Shown: positions 1 to 9,897, numbered from the stretch's first letter. The stretch: DNA of 64,000 nt from Clostridiales bacterium 1_7_47FAA (GCA_000155435.1 DS990261.1:983987-1047986); one strand, 5' to 3'. Notes: generated by a model from the letters alone, not told the origin. Numbers and translations are program-made.

Positions 1-2679
1 GTATTCGAACCCCTTCTGGCGGATGAGGATAACATAGACTTCCGGGGAATCAGGGCAAAACAGATTGAACGTGTAAGGCTTAAGGACATGCTGGAAGAGG
101 ATATTGCCAGCGATGCCATGATGAATAACATACTGGGCGCTGTTGCATTCTACGAGGTATATGACGGGCAGCTGGAGCTGCTGCGGGTAAATGAACAGTA
201 CTGCGCGCTTACAGGCACCAACGCAGTGGAACTGGAGGAACAGAGGAAATCCATCCTTAAGGATACCAGGGAAGAGGACAGGGAGTCTGCCTTTGGCATA
301 TTTACCCAGGCATATGATAATCCGCTGAAAGGGGCGGAAGGGGACCTGCGCCGCAGAAGAGGGGACGGCACCTATATGTGGATGCATCTGCGCGTGTTCT
401 TCCTCAGGGAGCAGGATGGACGGAGGCTGTTTTACGGCGCGGTGTCCGATATTACGGAGCAGCGGCGCCGGGAACAGATGCTGGAGGCCTCCCAGAGGGC
501 CTTATCTGCCGTGGTCCACATCTCTGAGAAGGATGAGTCCTTCATGCAGCTGGCAGAGGATAACCGCCGTGTGGCAGCGTCCATATTTGCACAGATGACG
601 CCAGGCGGCATGATTGGCGGATACTGTGAGGATGGATTCCCGCTGTATTTTGCCAACCATGAGATGGTACGGCTTCTGGGCTATGAGACATTTGATGAAC
701 TGGCGGAAGCAATTGATTATCAGGTGGTCAATACCATCCATCCCGATGACCGGATGCGGGTGGGGAAGGATATCGGACCGGAATATTACGCAGGGCTGGA
801 GTATACCACCACCTACAGGATGCCAAAAAAGGACGGGACCTGGTTCTGGACCCTGGATAAGGGCCGTGTAATCGAGGCAGAGGACGGGAGGCTTGCGATT
901 GTCAGCGCGTGTACGGATATCTCTGAGACCATGGAGGCCCAGCGTCTCCTGCTGGAGAGCAACAGCAGCCTGAAACAGAGGAATGGGGAACTGAATTTCC
1001 TTAACAACGACATGCCGGGGGGATACCACCGCTGTGCCAAGAACAGTGATTTTGATTTCACATACATAAGCAACCGTTTCCTGGAAATATTCGGATATAC
1101 CAGGGAGCAGATTAAGGAACTGTTTGATGACAAATTCATAAATATGGTGCATCCGGATGACAGGGACAAGGTGCAAAGAGGGGTGAACTTCCTTACCAGC
1201 AGCGAAAAACCCTATAATATGGAGTACCGGATGAAGGCAGCCAGGGGATATATCTGGGTCATTGACCAAAGCAGGCACATGATGTATGAGGGAAATGAAT
1301 TCTTCCAGGGAGTGGTCCTGGATGTGACGGAGCTGGTAACCCTGCGGGAGCGTCTTCAGCTGCTTCTGGCCCATGTGCCGGAGGATTTTGTCCTTGTCAG
1401 CTGCCATGACGGAAGGTTTGAACATGAAATCATTGCTGACGGGCTGGCACGGACCATGGGCTATTCCAGGGAAGGGTATCTGGAGTTTCTGGCGGATGGA
1501 GGGTACCTGAAGGAACAGAAGGGGCATGGTTTTGAAAACCTGCTCCGGGAAATCAGGGAAATGTCGGAAAAGGGCAGAAGCTTTGTACATATATCCCCGT
1601 TCCTTCGCAGGGACGGCAAGCGTATGTGGGTTAGGACAGAGGCCATGTCCGTGGAGCGTACGGTAAATGAAACCATCTATCTGTTTAATTACAAGGACGT
1701 GACCGGTATACAGGAGAAGAAACTGGAGCTGGACCTTTTGGGGAGGAAACAGGAATCCATCCTCAGGCTGGCTGATATTAACAGCTGGGAGTGGAATCTC
1801 AGACAGGATACCCTGGTACTGACCAATGTGACGGATTCAAACTTCATGAAGTATTTCTGCAGCAGGAGAAGGGAGGCTGGGAACGTCATACGCGGCCTGT
1901 CCCAATGCCTGGAAACCCTGACATGCATTCCCGGTGAATACAGGCAGGCGATACATGCCTTCAATGAAAAGCTTCGCACGGACCGGAGCGGGGAGACCCT
2001 TGTTTTTGAATTCCCTGTGGCTGCAAAGGACGATTCCATGGTGTGGTTCAGGACAGCGGCCCAGACGCTGGTGGATGAAGACAATACCCCGGTGGTCGTG
2101 GTGGGATATACCACGGATATTACCGAGACCAGGCTGCAAAGCCAGATGCTGACAAGGATGGCCTCCACAGACCCCCTGACCGGGCTTTTAAACCGCCAGT
2201 CCGCCATACCGGCCATACAGGCTTACCTGGCCCAGGGAACACGGAATCCATCATCCCTGATCATGTTTGACCTGGATAATTTTAAGCTGGCCAATGATGT
2301 GTTTGGACACGATTTCGGGGATACCATGATTGTCCAGAATGCAAGAAAGCTGAAAAGTTATTTCCGCAGCGATGACATCGTATGCCGTATTGGAGGGGAT
2401 GAGTTCATCGTCCTGTGCAAGAATATCAGCGAAAAGGATGTGGAGGCAAAGCTGGTCAGGATTGTGGATGAAATGTCCATGACACGCCGCGGGGGAGGAC
2501 GCGATATCGTATTCTCCCTTTCGGCGGGCTATGTCATGGTCCCGGAGCAGGGGACGGATTTCGATGACCTTTACCATAAGGCGGATGTGGCGCTGTTTGC
2601 AGCCAAGATGTGCGGCAAGTGCGCGTTCAGGAAGTATGAGGCTTCCATGAAGAACATCAGGATTGAGCTGGCGGAGTGA
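1..2679 (+). CDS. multi-PAS diguanylate cyclase (5' end outside window)
   Basis: Signalling protein that should make cyclic di-GMP from two GTP. The reading frame is open from base 1, so the gene begins upstream; the ATG at 88 is internal. Numbering from that ATG, about five PAS modules follow one another (roughly residues 12-130, 170-290, 305-425, 435-545 and 570-690), several ending in the usual DITE/DVTE motif. A C-terminal GGDEF domain (about 690-850) follows. The GGDEF motif itself is at 2392-2406, and an RSDD I-site lies five residues before it, so product inhibition is expected. No EAL domain lies downstream. No membrane segment is visible in the part present. Ligands of the PAS modules cannot be told from sequence. 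A GC-rich hairpin without a T-run follows the stop. Confidence 0.93.
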   Translation, partial: VFEPLLADEDNIDFRGIRAKQIERVRLKDMLEEDIASDAMMNNILGAVAFYEVYDGQLELLRVNEQYCALTGTNAVELEEQRKSILKDTREEDRESAFGIFTQAYDNPLKGAEGDLRRRRGDGTYMWMHLRVFFLREQDGRRLFYGAVSDITEQRRREQMLEASQRALSAVVHISEKDESFMQLAEDNRRVAASIFAQMTPGGMIGGYCEDGFPLYFANHEMVRLLGYETFDELAEAIDYQVVNTIHPDDRMRVGKDIGPEYYAGLEYTTTYRMPKKDGTWFWTLDKGRVIEAEDGRLAIVSACTDISETMEAQRLLLESNSSLKQRNGELNFLNNDMPGGYHRCAKNSDFDFTYISNRFLEIFGYTREQIKELFDDKFINMVHPDDRDKVQRGVNFLTSSEKPYNMEYRMKAARGYIWVIDQSRHMMYEGNEFFQGVVLDVTELVTLRERLQLLLAHVPEDFVLVSCHDGRFEHEIIADGLARTMGYSREGYLEFLADGGYLKEQKGHGFENLLREIREMSEKGRSFVHISPFLRRDGKRMWVRTEAMSVERTVNETIYLFNYKDVTGIQEKKLELDLLGRKQESILRLADINSWEWNLRQDTLVLTNVTDSNFMKYFCSRRREAGNVIRGLSQCLETLTCIPGEYRQAIHAFNEKLRTDRSGETLVFEFPVAAKDDSMVWFRTAAQTLVDEDNTPVVVVGYTTDITETRLQSQMLTRMASTDPLTGLLNRQSAIPAIQAYLAQGTRNPSSLIMFDLDNFKLANDVFGHDFGDTMIVQNARKLKSYFRSDDIVCRIGGDEFIVLCKNISEKDVEAKLVRIVDEMSMTRRGGGRDIVFSLSAGYVMVPEQGTDFDDLYHKADVALFAAKMCGKCAFRKYEASMKNIRIELAE

Positions 2680-2805
2680 CGGGGATGGATTTTCAGGGCC
2701 GCCAGACCAGGCGGCAGGAAATGCCATGTGTAGAGACAAAATGTATAATAAATCCAATTGTATATTGTGCATAGTCACGAAAGAAAACAATTATTTAAAA
2801 CCCTA

Positions 2806-2834
2806 TTGACAAAATTGCACATTGTTGAGAGAAT
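2806..2834 (+). promoter_or_regulatory. candidate promoter of the SDR/oxidase/kinase operon
   Basis: TTGACA at 2806-2811, a 17-bp spacer and GAGAAT at 2829-2834. The -35 is perfect and the -10 is weak. Transcription would start near 2841 and read through the hairpin at 2862-2911 before the first gene. Confidence 0.4.
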
Positions 2835-2861
2835 GAATACATAAGTTGTGAGATATCATAG

Positions 2862-2911
2862 AGAGAGGTAACTTAGGCCATAACTATGCGCTTAAAGTCC
2901 CTCTCTTTTTT
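2862..2911 (+). terminator. leader terminator/attenuator before the SDR gene
   Basis: AGAGAGG (2862-2868) pairs with CCTCTCT (2900-2906), with an inner ACTT/AAGT pairing, and a run of six T follows. It lies between the candidate promoter and the first gene, so it is placed as an attenuator rather than an end-of-operon terminator. A GlpP-family antiterminator gene in the same cluster makes controlled read-through plausible (inference). Confidence 0.6.
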
Positions 2912-2978
2912 GTGTATGTTACGCGCGGATGTACATGAGGGTTGAACAAATTATGAATCCATATGAGGAGGAACAGGT

Positions 2979-3761
2979 ATGAGTTATAATATTGAAGATT
3001 TTAATCTGGATTTTTTTTCATTGAAGGGTAAGAATGCGGTTGTCACGGGAGGCAACAGCGGTCTGGGGCAGGCGTTTGCCCTTGCATTAGCTAAGGCAGG
3101 GGCGAATATCCTGGTTGCCAGCTATGCGCTGGATAAGGGAGAAACCCAGAAGATGATTGAGGATACCGGGGTTAAATATGAATTCATCCAGGCAGATATA
3201 TCAAAGCCAGGAATTCCGAAACAGATTGTGGAGAACTGTGTGAACAGCCTGGGCAGTATTGATATCCTGGTAAACTGTGCTGGTATCTGCATCTGCAAGG
3301 ATGTTCTGGATTTCGGCAGGTCCGAGTGGGATCCAATGATAGCCATTAACCTGACAGCGGCATTTGAACTGAGCCATGAGGCGGCCCGTTACATGATTCC
3401 GCAAAAGAGTGGAAAAATCATTAATATCTGTTCCCTGTTTTCCTATTTGGGAGGATTGGGTTCCCCCGCATATGCGGCCATGAAGCATGGATTGTCCGGC
3501 CTTACCAAAGCATATGCTGATGAATTGGGTAAGTACAATATACAGGTTAACGGTATTGCGCCCGGATACTATGCGACGGATATCACGGTTGGGACGAGGA
3601 GCAATCCCGAGACAAATAAGAGGGTCCTGGACCATATTCCGGCCGAGAGATGGGGGGAGAGGCAGGATCTGATGGGGACCATGGTATTTCTTGCCAGCAG
3701 GGCATCAGAGTATGTAAATGGTTCAATGGTAATTGTTGACGGCGGATATATGGTCAGATAG
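2979..3761 (+). CDS. SDR-family NAD(P)-dependent dehydrogenase
   Basis: Cytosolic short-chain dehydrogenase of 260 residues, the usual classical SDR length. It has the cofactor motif TGGNSGLG at residues 23-30, an NCAG motif in the middle, and the catalytic set Ser152, Tyr165 and Lys169 (YAAMK). The C-terminal VDGGYMVR resembles 2-deoxygluconate/gluconate-type dehydrogenases such as KduD. It probably oxidises or reduces a polyol or keto sugar; the substrate is not known. The start is supported by AGGAGG about 10 bases upstream. It is the first gene of a tightly packed operon continuing into an FAD oxidase (11-base gap) and an FGGY kinase, and it sits behind a terminator-like leader hairpin. 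Confidence 0.88.
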   Translation: MSYNIEDFNLDFFSLKGKNAVVTGGNSGLGQAFALALAKAGANILVASYALDKGETQKMIEDTGVKYEFIQADISKPGIPKQIVENCVNSLGSIDILVNCAGICICKDVLDFGRSEWDPMIAINLTAAFELSHEAARYMIPQKSGKIINICSLFSYLGGLGSPAYAAMKHGLSGLTKAYADELGKYNIQVNGIAPGYYATDITVGTRSNPETNKRVLDHIPAERWGERQDLMGTMVFLASRASEYVNGSMVIVDGGYMVR

Positions 3762-3772
3762 GAGATAAGGAC

Positions 3773-5215
3773 ATGGAAAGGCAGACAATCATTGAGGAAC
3801 TGGGAAAAATAGTACCATCAGGATATATGGTAACAGATGAAACCATCTTAAAAGAACACAGTGTGGACCGGTTCCGCAAATTTGAAAAGGTATTCGGCGT
3901 GTATAGCCGTCCGGTTCCCGCGGCGCTGGTGCGTCCCAGGACCCCTCAGGAAACAGCGGATATCATAAGATTCTGTAATGACAACAAGATTGCCGTGATT
4001 CCCCGCACAGGCGGTTCCTCCATTGAAGGCGGTCTGGAGGCGGCTGTCCCTGACAGCATCGTAGTGGATGGAAGCGAGATGGACCAGATCCTTGACATTG
4101 ACACATATAATATGCAGGTCACATGCCAGTGCGGTGTGAACCTGGAGGTGTTGGAAGAAACACTGAGGAAGCTTGGATATACGACCGGTCATTCCCCACA
4201 GTCAAAGCCCTTGGCCCAGATGGGCGGTCTGGTAGCCACTAGGAGTATCGGGCAGTTCTCTACCTTATATGGGGGGATTGAGGACATGCTGGTTGGACTT
4301 GAGATGGTCATGGCAGATGGTACCATTGCCAGAATTAAAAACTGTCCGCGCCGGGCAGCAGGACCGGACATCCGCCATATCCCCATGGGAAGTGAGGGGG
4401 CCCTCTGCTTCATCACGGAAGTAACGGTCAAGATATTTAAGTATATGCCGGAGAATAATAAGTTTTACAGCTGGCTTCTGGATGATATGAAGACAGGATT
4501 CGAAATACTCAGGGAGGTCATGGTACAAGGATATAAACCATCCTTTGCAAGGCTCTATGATTTTGAGGACGGGGAATATTATTTTTCTCATTTCTGTGAA
4601 GGGAAACCAGTGCTTATCTTCATGGTCGAGGGACCAAAGGGCGTGGCGGAGGCCACCGGGACAGCCATAGAAGAGATAGTAACGCATTTCCATACCTATA
4701 AGAAGGTGGACAGCCATTACATAGATACATGGTATGCCGGATTGAACTGGAACGAAGGCAAGGTGGCGGAAGAGTATAAATTAATTGAAAAGACCCACAA
4801 TGTTGGGTTCACAACGGAAATATCGGCTAATTGGAGTAATATCCATGACATATATGAAAATGTCATCATGAGGATTAAAAATGAAATTCCGGACATCACC
4901 ATGGTGGGCGGACATTCATCCCACAGCTACATGAACGGGACCAATCTATACTTTATGTATTATTACAATGTGGTAGACTGTGATGTGACGGAGGAAATCA
5001 CGAAATACCATAACCCGATTAATACAATCATTGTGGAAGAGACACTGAAGCGGGGCGGTTCCATGTGCCACCATCACGGTGTGGGCAAATACAGGGTGCG
5101 GTGGATTAAGCAGGAGCATGGAAGCGCATACCCTGTGCTGAAAAAGCTGAAGGAAGCGCTTGATCCCAACAATATCATGAATCCAGGAACCATCTTTCCC
5201 ATTGAGGATAATTAA
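3773..5215 (+). CDS. FAD-binding oxidase, alkylglycerone-phosphate synthase-like
   Basis: Flavoprotein of 480 residues in the VAO/GlcD superfamily: an N-terminal FAD-binding domain (about 45-220; PRTPQETADIIRF and IPRTGGSSIEGG) and a C-terminal substrate domain ending DPNNIMNPGTIFP. The CHHHGVGKYR stretch with His433-435 is the triple-His signature of alkyldihydroxyacetone-phosphate synthase, rather than of D-lactate or glycolate oxidases. The family either swaps the acyl group of acyl-DHAP for an alkyl group or oxidises a hydroxy acid or polyol phosphate. With a kinase, a dehydrogenase and ETFs around it, oxidation of a phosphorylated glycerol-like compound and passage of electrons to ETF is the likeliest role (inference). 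Second gene of the operon. Confidence 0.8.
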   Translation: MERQTIIEELGKIVPSGYMVTDETILKEHSVDRFRKFEKVFGVYSRPVPAALVRPRTPQETADIIRFCNDNKIAVIPRTGGSSIEGGLEAAVPDSIVVDGSEMDQILDIDTYNMQVTCQCGVNLEVLEETLRKLGYTTGHSPQSKPLAQMGGLVATRSIGQFSTLYGGIEDMLVGLEMVMADGTIARIKNCPRRAAGPDIRHIPMGSEGALCFITEVTVKIFKYMPENNKFYSWLLDDMKTGFEILREVMVQGYKPSFARLYDFEDGEYYFSHFCEGKPVLIFMVEGPKGVAEATGTAIEEIVTHFHTYKKVDSHYIDTWYAGLNWNEGKVAEEYKLIEKTHNVGFTTEISANWSNIHDIYENVIMRIKNEIPDITMVGGHSSHSYMNGTNLYFMYYYNVVDCDVTEEITKYHNPINTIIVEETLKRGGSMCHHHGVGKYRVRWIKQEHGSAYPVLKKLKEALDPNNIMNPGTIFPIEDN

Positions 5216-5231
5216 AGAAAAGAGGAAAGCA

Positions 5232-6665
5232 ATGAAATACATACTTGCAATCGACGGGGGCTCCCAAAGCACCAAGTTAATTATTTTTGATACCCATGGA
5301 AATATTATCTGTGAGGAGAGTGAACCGCTGCGTCCGATGTCGCTTCCAAAGGTGGGATGGGTGGAACACCCGGATGACGATTTGTGGACATCCCTGGTGA
5401 CGGCCAGCCAAAGACTTATGGAGCGGTTTGAGGGTGACCCCAGTGACATTGTGGGGGCAGGCCTGTGCAGCATCCGTTTCGACCGCGTGATATTAAAGAA
5501 AGACGGCACGCTGGCCCAGCCGGCGCTGAGCTGGATGGACTCCAGGGTTTCAGTTCCCTATGTACATGATAATCCGGAGGCAGCGTATGTCACATCCACC
5601 AACGGTTACCTGACCAGAAGGCTGACTGGGGAATGCAGGGATACTGCGGCCACCTATCAGGGACAATGGCCGATTGATACGGATACATGGGAGTGGAGTA
5701 ATGATGGGAAGGTGATGAGCCATTACAATATTCCCAGGGAGATGCTATTTGACCTGGTGATGCCCGGGGAGATACTGGGATATCTGACAGCAGAAGCCGC
5801 GTCAATCCTGCATCTGCCCAAGGGGCTGCCCATTGTGGCTACCAGCAATGATAAGGCGGTGGAATCGCTGGGAACAGGGACCATTGACTATGAAAACGGG
5901 ATGATTTCACTGGGGACTTATATATGCGGCGCGGTTCATGGGGAATCCAACCCCAAAGACTGCAGGAATTACTGGGTGAATTTTGCATGTATGCCTCATA
6001 AGTATCTATATGAGAGCAACGGAATCAGAAGAGGTATGTGGCTTATAAGCTGGTTTAAGGAGCTGCTGGGCGAGGAAGTGCGGATGCATGCCAGGGAACT
6101 GGGCATAGGGCCGGAACAATATCTGGAAACGCTGGCAGCGGATGTGGCGCCGGGAAGCGATGGACTGATGATCATTCCGGAGTGGCTGGCCCCGGCAGGG
6201 CAGCCTTATAAGAAGGGCATCATGCTGGGCTTTGATGTAAGGCATGGGGCAGGGCACATTTACAGGGCAATCATGGAAAGCATAGCCATGACCATGAAAA
6301 ACAGGATGGACGAGATGTGCGCGGAACTGGGAATCACTCTGAAGCAGATAACTGTTTCAGGAGGAGGGTCCAACAGTAACCTTTTCATGCAGATTTTTGC
6401 AGATGTCTTTGGGGTTCCCGCCGTGCGCAATGTGGTAAACGGTGCGGCGGCCGTGGGTGCGGCAATCTGTGTGGCTGTGGCAGCCGGAATATATCCTGAT
6501 TTTGGGACAGCAGCGAAGGAGATGGTAAGGGTGAAGGATATCACAGATCCGATTCCTGCCCATGCAGGGTTATATAAAAAAATAAACGAAGGAATTTATA
6601 GCAGCCTTACGTCAGTGACAGATGGTCTGATGAAGCGGGCATACGACATTTTTGATGGGAATTAA
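5232..6665 (+). CDS. FGGY-family carbohydrate kinase
   Basis: ATP-dependent sugar or polyol kinase of 477 residues. The N-terminal phosphate-binding motif ILAIDGGSQSTK, a middle LSWMDSR, and the C-terminal FGGY signature region with GGGSNSNLFMQIFADVFG are all present. The family includes glycerol, xylulose, gluconate and erythritol kinases, and the exact substrate cannot be read. The ATG at 5232 is preferred because AGAGGAAA precedes it and the conserved domain starts immediately; an in-frame ATG at 5202 would overlap the oxidase gene. It is third in the operon after the SDR and the AGPS-like oxidase. A strong hairpin follows its stop. Confidence 0.88.
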   Translation: MKYILAIDGGSQSTKLIIFDTHGNIICEESEPLRPMSLPKVGWVEHPDDDLWTSLVTASQRLMERFEGDPSDIVGAGLCSIRFDRVILKKDGTLAQPALSWMDSRVSVPYVHDNPEAAYVTSTNGYLTRRLTGECRDTAATYQGQWPIDTDTWEWSNDGKVMSHYNIPREMLFDLVMPGEILGYLTAEAASILHLPKGLPIVATSNDKAVESLGTGTIDYENGMISLGTYICGAVHGESNPKDCRNYWVNFACMPHKYLYESNGIRRGMWLISWFKELLGEEVRMHARELGIGPEQYLETLAADVAPGSDGLMIIPEWLAPAGQPYKKGIMLGFDVRHGAGHIYRAIMESIAMTMKNRMDEMCAELGITLKQITVSGGGSNSNLFMQIFADVFGVPAVRNVVNGAAAVGAAICVAVAAGIYPDFGTAAKEMVRVKDITDPIPAHAGLYKKINEGIYSSLTSVTDGLMKRAYDIFDGN

Positions 6666-6675
6666 TCTGGCGTGG

Positions 6676-6706
6676 AAAAGGCATCGGTGTGGAAACGATG
6701 CCTTTT
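6676..6706 (+). terminator. intra-operon hairpin between kinase and etfB
   Basis: An 11-bp perfect stem, AAAAGGCATCG (6676-6686) with CGATGCCTTTT (6696-6706), and a 9-base loop. The stem ends in four T. It can act as a partial terminator or mRNA-end stabiliser between the oxidase/kinase genes and the ETF genes. Confidence 0.55.
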
Positions 6707-6734
6707 CGCTCGGCAGGGACCGCGGGGTGGGAAA

Positions 6735-7526
6735 ATGAAACTTCTGGGATGTTTTAAGATAGTGCCGGACTTGGAGCAGCTGGCCGAAGAGGAATGGAAG
6801 CCGGATGAACAAGGGATTATTGATACAAGATTTGTCAGGAGGGAATGGAACTGTTATGATGAGAGCCTTCTGGAATTAATGCTCAGGGCCAGGGACCAAT
6901 CTGCCAGGGGGGAGACGTTGGAGGCATTGACCGTAAGCGGTACGCTTCAGGATGGGGTTATTAAGACACTGTATGCCCTGGGGTTCGATAAGGTAATCAG
7001 GGCCGGGACCTATTCCGGGATAGTGTTCTCCCCATATCATACAGCCAGGCTTATCAGCAGCTATTGTAATGCCGGACAGCCGGATTGTCTCATTTTGGGG
7101 GCACAGTCATCTGATGAAGGGAGTGGAATGGTTCCCTATCTTGTGGCAGAGATGCTGGGATGGCCCTGTGTTTCCGGGGTCATGGATTTTGCGCTGGAAC
7201 AGGACCGGGGTATTGTGGCAGAACATATGCAGTTTTCTAAGAAGATGCGCCGCCGCATGAAGGCGCCCTGTGTTCTGGTCGTGGGCAATGTACCGAATAC
7301 TTATCTCAGGATCCCTACCCTGAAAGAACGGCTCGGGGCGTCGGGGCGGAAGGTTGAGGAATGGGGAACGGACCATGTCAAGGAGGAAAAGATGGAACCA
7401 CAGCTTGTTAAGCTTGAGAGGAAGGGACAAAGCCGTGCATCCATACATCTGGATGTGGATGACACAGAAGAATTGGTGCGCAGGCTGTATCTGGAACATA
7501 TAGGCGGGAGGATGATGGACAGTTGA
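6735..7526 (+). CDS. etfB: electron transfer flavoprotein beta subunit (copy 1)
   Basis: EtfB-type subunit of about 263 residues that would pair with the EtfA encoded next to it and carry electrons from a flavin dehydrogenase. It keeps the family frame (N-terminal CFKIVPD, then LLELMLRARD, then LILGAQSSDEGSGMVPYLVAE). The usual AMP/FAD-binding DGDTGQ stretch is replaced by SDEGSGM, so nucleotide binding may differ from standard EtfB. Start at 6735 chosen because GGGGTGGG precedes it and homology begins there; the upstream ATG at 6672 falls on the hairpin. Its end overlaps the TTG start of etfA. Confidence 0.8.
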   Translation: MKLLGCFKIVPDLEQLAEEEWKPDEQGIIDTRFVRREWNCYDESLLELMLRARDQSARGETLEALTVSGTLQDGVIKTLYALGFDKVIRAGTYSGIVFSPYHTARLISSYCNAGQPDCLILGAQSSDEGSGMVPYLVAEMLGWPCVSGVMDFALEQDRGIVAEHMQFSKKMRRRMKAPCVLVVGNVPNTYLRIPTLKERLGASGRKVEEWGTDHVKEEKMEPQLVKLERKGQSRASIHLDVDDTEELVRRLYLEHIGGRMMDS

Positions 7527-8500
7527 CCTGTTATCTGATTTTGAATATGTGGGCAGGGGAATGGGAGCGCCAGTGGGCGGGACTGTGGCAGGCGTATATT
7601 AATATATGCAGCTGCTGCCAAAGCGTCAGGGTAATTGTTTTTTCCGGTCTCTCCCATGAACTTGGGTTTGTCCAGGGACTTAAGGTGGATGGTGCATTGA
7701 TACTGGAAGATGCATTCTATAATCCGGAGAACCTGCTGTCAGAAATTGAAAAAAATAGTAATAGAAATGCCGTTTACATATTCGGATATGGTGATCATTC
7801 ACATGAGATGGCTGTAAGGCTGGCTTTCAGGCTGGGAGGGGATTCCCTGACAGCCGTCAACCGCTTTTGGTTTGAGGGCGGCTGTATTCTTGCCGCAAGA
7901 AATGTTTACTCCAATAATATGGAAGGTACTTTCTGTGTAAAACGTTTTCCGTTCTGTGTAAGTCTCGTCCGCTCAACAGAAAAGACCGCGCCAGGGATTT
8001 CGGGACCGATACCGGATGTCCGGAGAAAAAACATATCAGATAACAGTGGGTATGTGATGGAATACTCAGAAGAGCCGGTTGGAACAGATTGCTCCCTGGA
8101 AGATGCACGGATCCTGATTGCCCTTGGAAGAGGCGTACGGACGAAAGAGGACTATCGTAAGGCGGAGGAACTGGCCAGGATGCTGGGGGCTGGGATTGTG
8201 GCCTCGCGTCCCCTGGTAATGCAGGGGATTGCCCCGCTTGAGAGACTTGTGGGGGCATCCGGCATCATTGCACACCCAAGGCTGTGCATTGCGGCGGGGG
8301 TGTCAGGGGCAGCGGCATTTTACGTGGGAATAGAAAAAAGCGGCTATATCATAGCAATTAACACGGATCCGGATGCATTCATCATGAGCCGGGCGGATGT
8401 GGCGGTTGAGCGGGATTACAGGGAAGTATTTGGGGCGTTAAGAAAATATCTTATAGAGGAGGGAATGCCGGATGATTTTGCAGATGGAGGAAAAATTTGA
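7523..8500 (+). CDS. etfA: electron transfer flavoprotein alpha subunit (copy 1)
   Basis: EtfA-type subunit of 325 residues. The C-terminal half has the FAD-binding fold (LGRGVRTKEDY, ASRPLV, CIAAGVSGAAAF, IAINTDPDAF), though several consensus positions are altered: LVGASG replaces QIGQTG and AFIM replaces APIF. The start is TTG, overlapping the etfB stop as TTGA, with GGGAGG about 12 bases upstream. Its 3' end overlaps the start of the GlcD-type oxidase by 29 bases, so the three genes are translationally coupled as in LctBCD/EtfAB-dehydrogenase operons of acetogens. Confidence 0.8.
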   Translation: MTCYLILNMWAGEWERQWAGLWQAYINICSCCQSVRVIVFSGLSHELGFVQGLKVDGALILEDAFYNPENLLSEIEKNSNRNAVYIFGYGDHSHEMAVRLAFRLGGDSLTAVNRFWFEGGCILAARNVYSNNMEGTFCVKRFPFCVSLVRSTEKTAPGISGPIPDVRRKNISDNSGYVMEYSEEPVGTDCSLEDARILIALGRGVRTKEDYRKAEELARMLGAGIVASRPLVMQGIAPLERLVGASGIIAHPRLCIAAGVSGAAAFYVGIEKSGYIIAINTDPDAFIMSRADVAVERDYREVFGALRKYLIEEGMPDDFADGGKI

Positions 8501-9897
8501 GGATTATCTTCGGGACGAATCTAAGCTCCAGGGGTATGCGGATAGTATCTCATTTCCTTCGAGTGAGGATGATATACGGCAGATCATAGAAGGAAACCGG
8601 GAATCGTGTATTACCATCCAGGGAGGAAGAACCGGGCTTGTAGGGGGGGCGGTCCCTATGGGGGGGCATCTGATGAACCTTTCCAGAATGAACCGTATCT
8701 TGTCTTATGACAGCAGCTGCCAGGATAACGCCATCCTGGTGGCGGAGCCTGGGGTATCACTGATGGAACTCGAACAGGCAATCCGTTGTAACAGCAGGAA
8801 AAGGCCTATGTTCTGGCCCTGTATGCCTACTGAGAAATCTGCAACTGTAGGAGGATGTGTGGCTGCAAACGCCAGGGGGATTTACGGAAACGTGTATGGT
8901 CCGGCAGGGGAATATGTGGAGGAAGTACGCCTGATGCTGTCCAGTGGGGAAATCGTGGAAGCCTCCAGGGACAAGGACAGCCGCCTTTTGGAAGAAATTG
9001 TGGGAAGTGAGGGCATATTGGGGGTTATCACCCGGGTAACGCTGCGTCTGGTACCCAGACCTGCCTGTATATGGGGACTGGCCCTGTTTTTCAGGGAAGA
9101 GGGGATGGGAGCGGCATTTGCGGACGCTATTCCTGCTGATACAGGGAAGGAGGCATTTGTGGCAGCGGCAGAATGGATAGACAGAAGGGGGATTGAACTC
9201 CTTGAGGAGAGGAAAATGTCCATGAGCAGGCTCAGGGACTTCCCGGAAATTGACAGACAGTACAGCTGCGCCGTCCTTCTGGAGCTTCATGCCCAGGATG
9301 AGGAACATATGCTGGAACTGGCTGGACGCCTGATGGAACTGAGCGCCGGATACGGCGCTGACCCGGACTGCACATGGGCCATGGCTGGAGAGCAGGAAGC
9401 ATGTAGGCTGCGTGAGTACAGGCATGGTGTGGCGGAGGCAGTGAATATGAAGGTAGAAGAAAACCATCGCCGGTGCAGCAGGATTGTAAAGCTGTCCTCA
9501 GATATGACCATGGTGGGGGGGATTTTCCGGGATTTTGGGCCAATACCGCGGCCTGCTGGACCAATCAGGCATGGATGGCACAATCTTTGGACATATAATG
9601 AGCCGGGACCTTCATATGAATCTGCTGCCGGTCAATGAGGAAGAATATGGGACAGCCCGGAAAATCCTTGAGGGACTGGCTGGACAGGCCCTGTGCGGCG
9701 GGGGAAGGCCTGTCAGTGAACATGGAGCCGGAAAGATAAAAGCTGGGATGTATGGAGTAATGGAAACCTGGAAACGGATGGTCAGGAAGCAGTCTTTTGA
9801 TCCCGGGGGAATGTGGAACAGAGGGGATGTGGCAAACGATGGACTATGCGGTATGTATCAAACAGGTACCAGCCATATCGGAAGGGGATATGGATGA
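8472..9897 (+). pseudogene. GlcD/LctD-type FAD oxidase, split by a +1 frameshift
   Basis: FAD-linked 2-hydroxyacid dehydrogenase of the kind that works with EtfAB. The first frame (8472-9638) codes the FAD domain (IQGGRTGLVGGAVP, MPTEKSATVGGCVAANARG, VGSEGILGVIT) and most of the substrate domain, then runs into unrelated residues after about 9530. The proper C-terminus (GQYRGLLDQSGM, FGHIMSRDLHMNLLP, SEHGAGKIKAG) continues in the +1 frame from about 9530 to 9897. One extra base is enough to explain this, and a run of seven G at 9515-9521 is the obvious place. It could be a real inactivation, a slippage-prone switch, or a sequencing error. Flanked by etfBA pairs on both sides. The 3' end overlaps the next etfB. 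Confidence 0.82.

Noticed and set aside
502-1590. Minus-strand open frame of 362 codons inside the diguanylate cyclase gene
   Set aside because: No recognisable domain or ribosome site, while the + strand has continuous PAS modules.
9535-9897. Separate small gene downstream of the GlcD-type oxidase
   Set aside because: Its translation is the missing C-terminus of the oxidase in the +1 frame, so it is treated as part of the disrupted gene.
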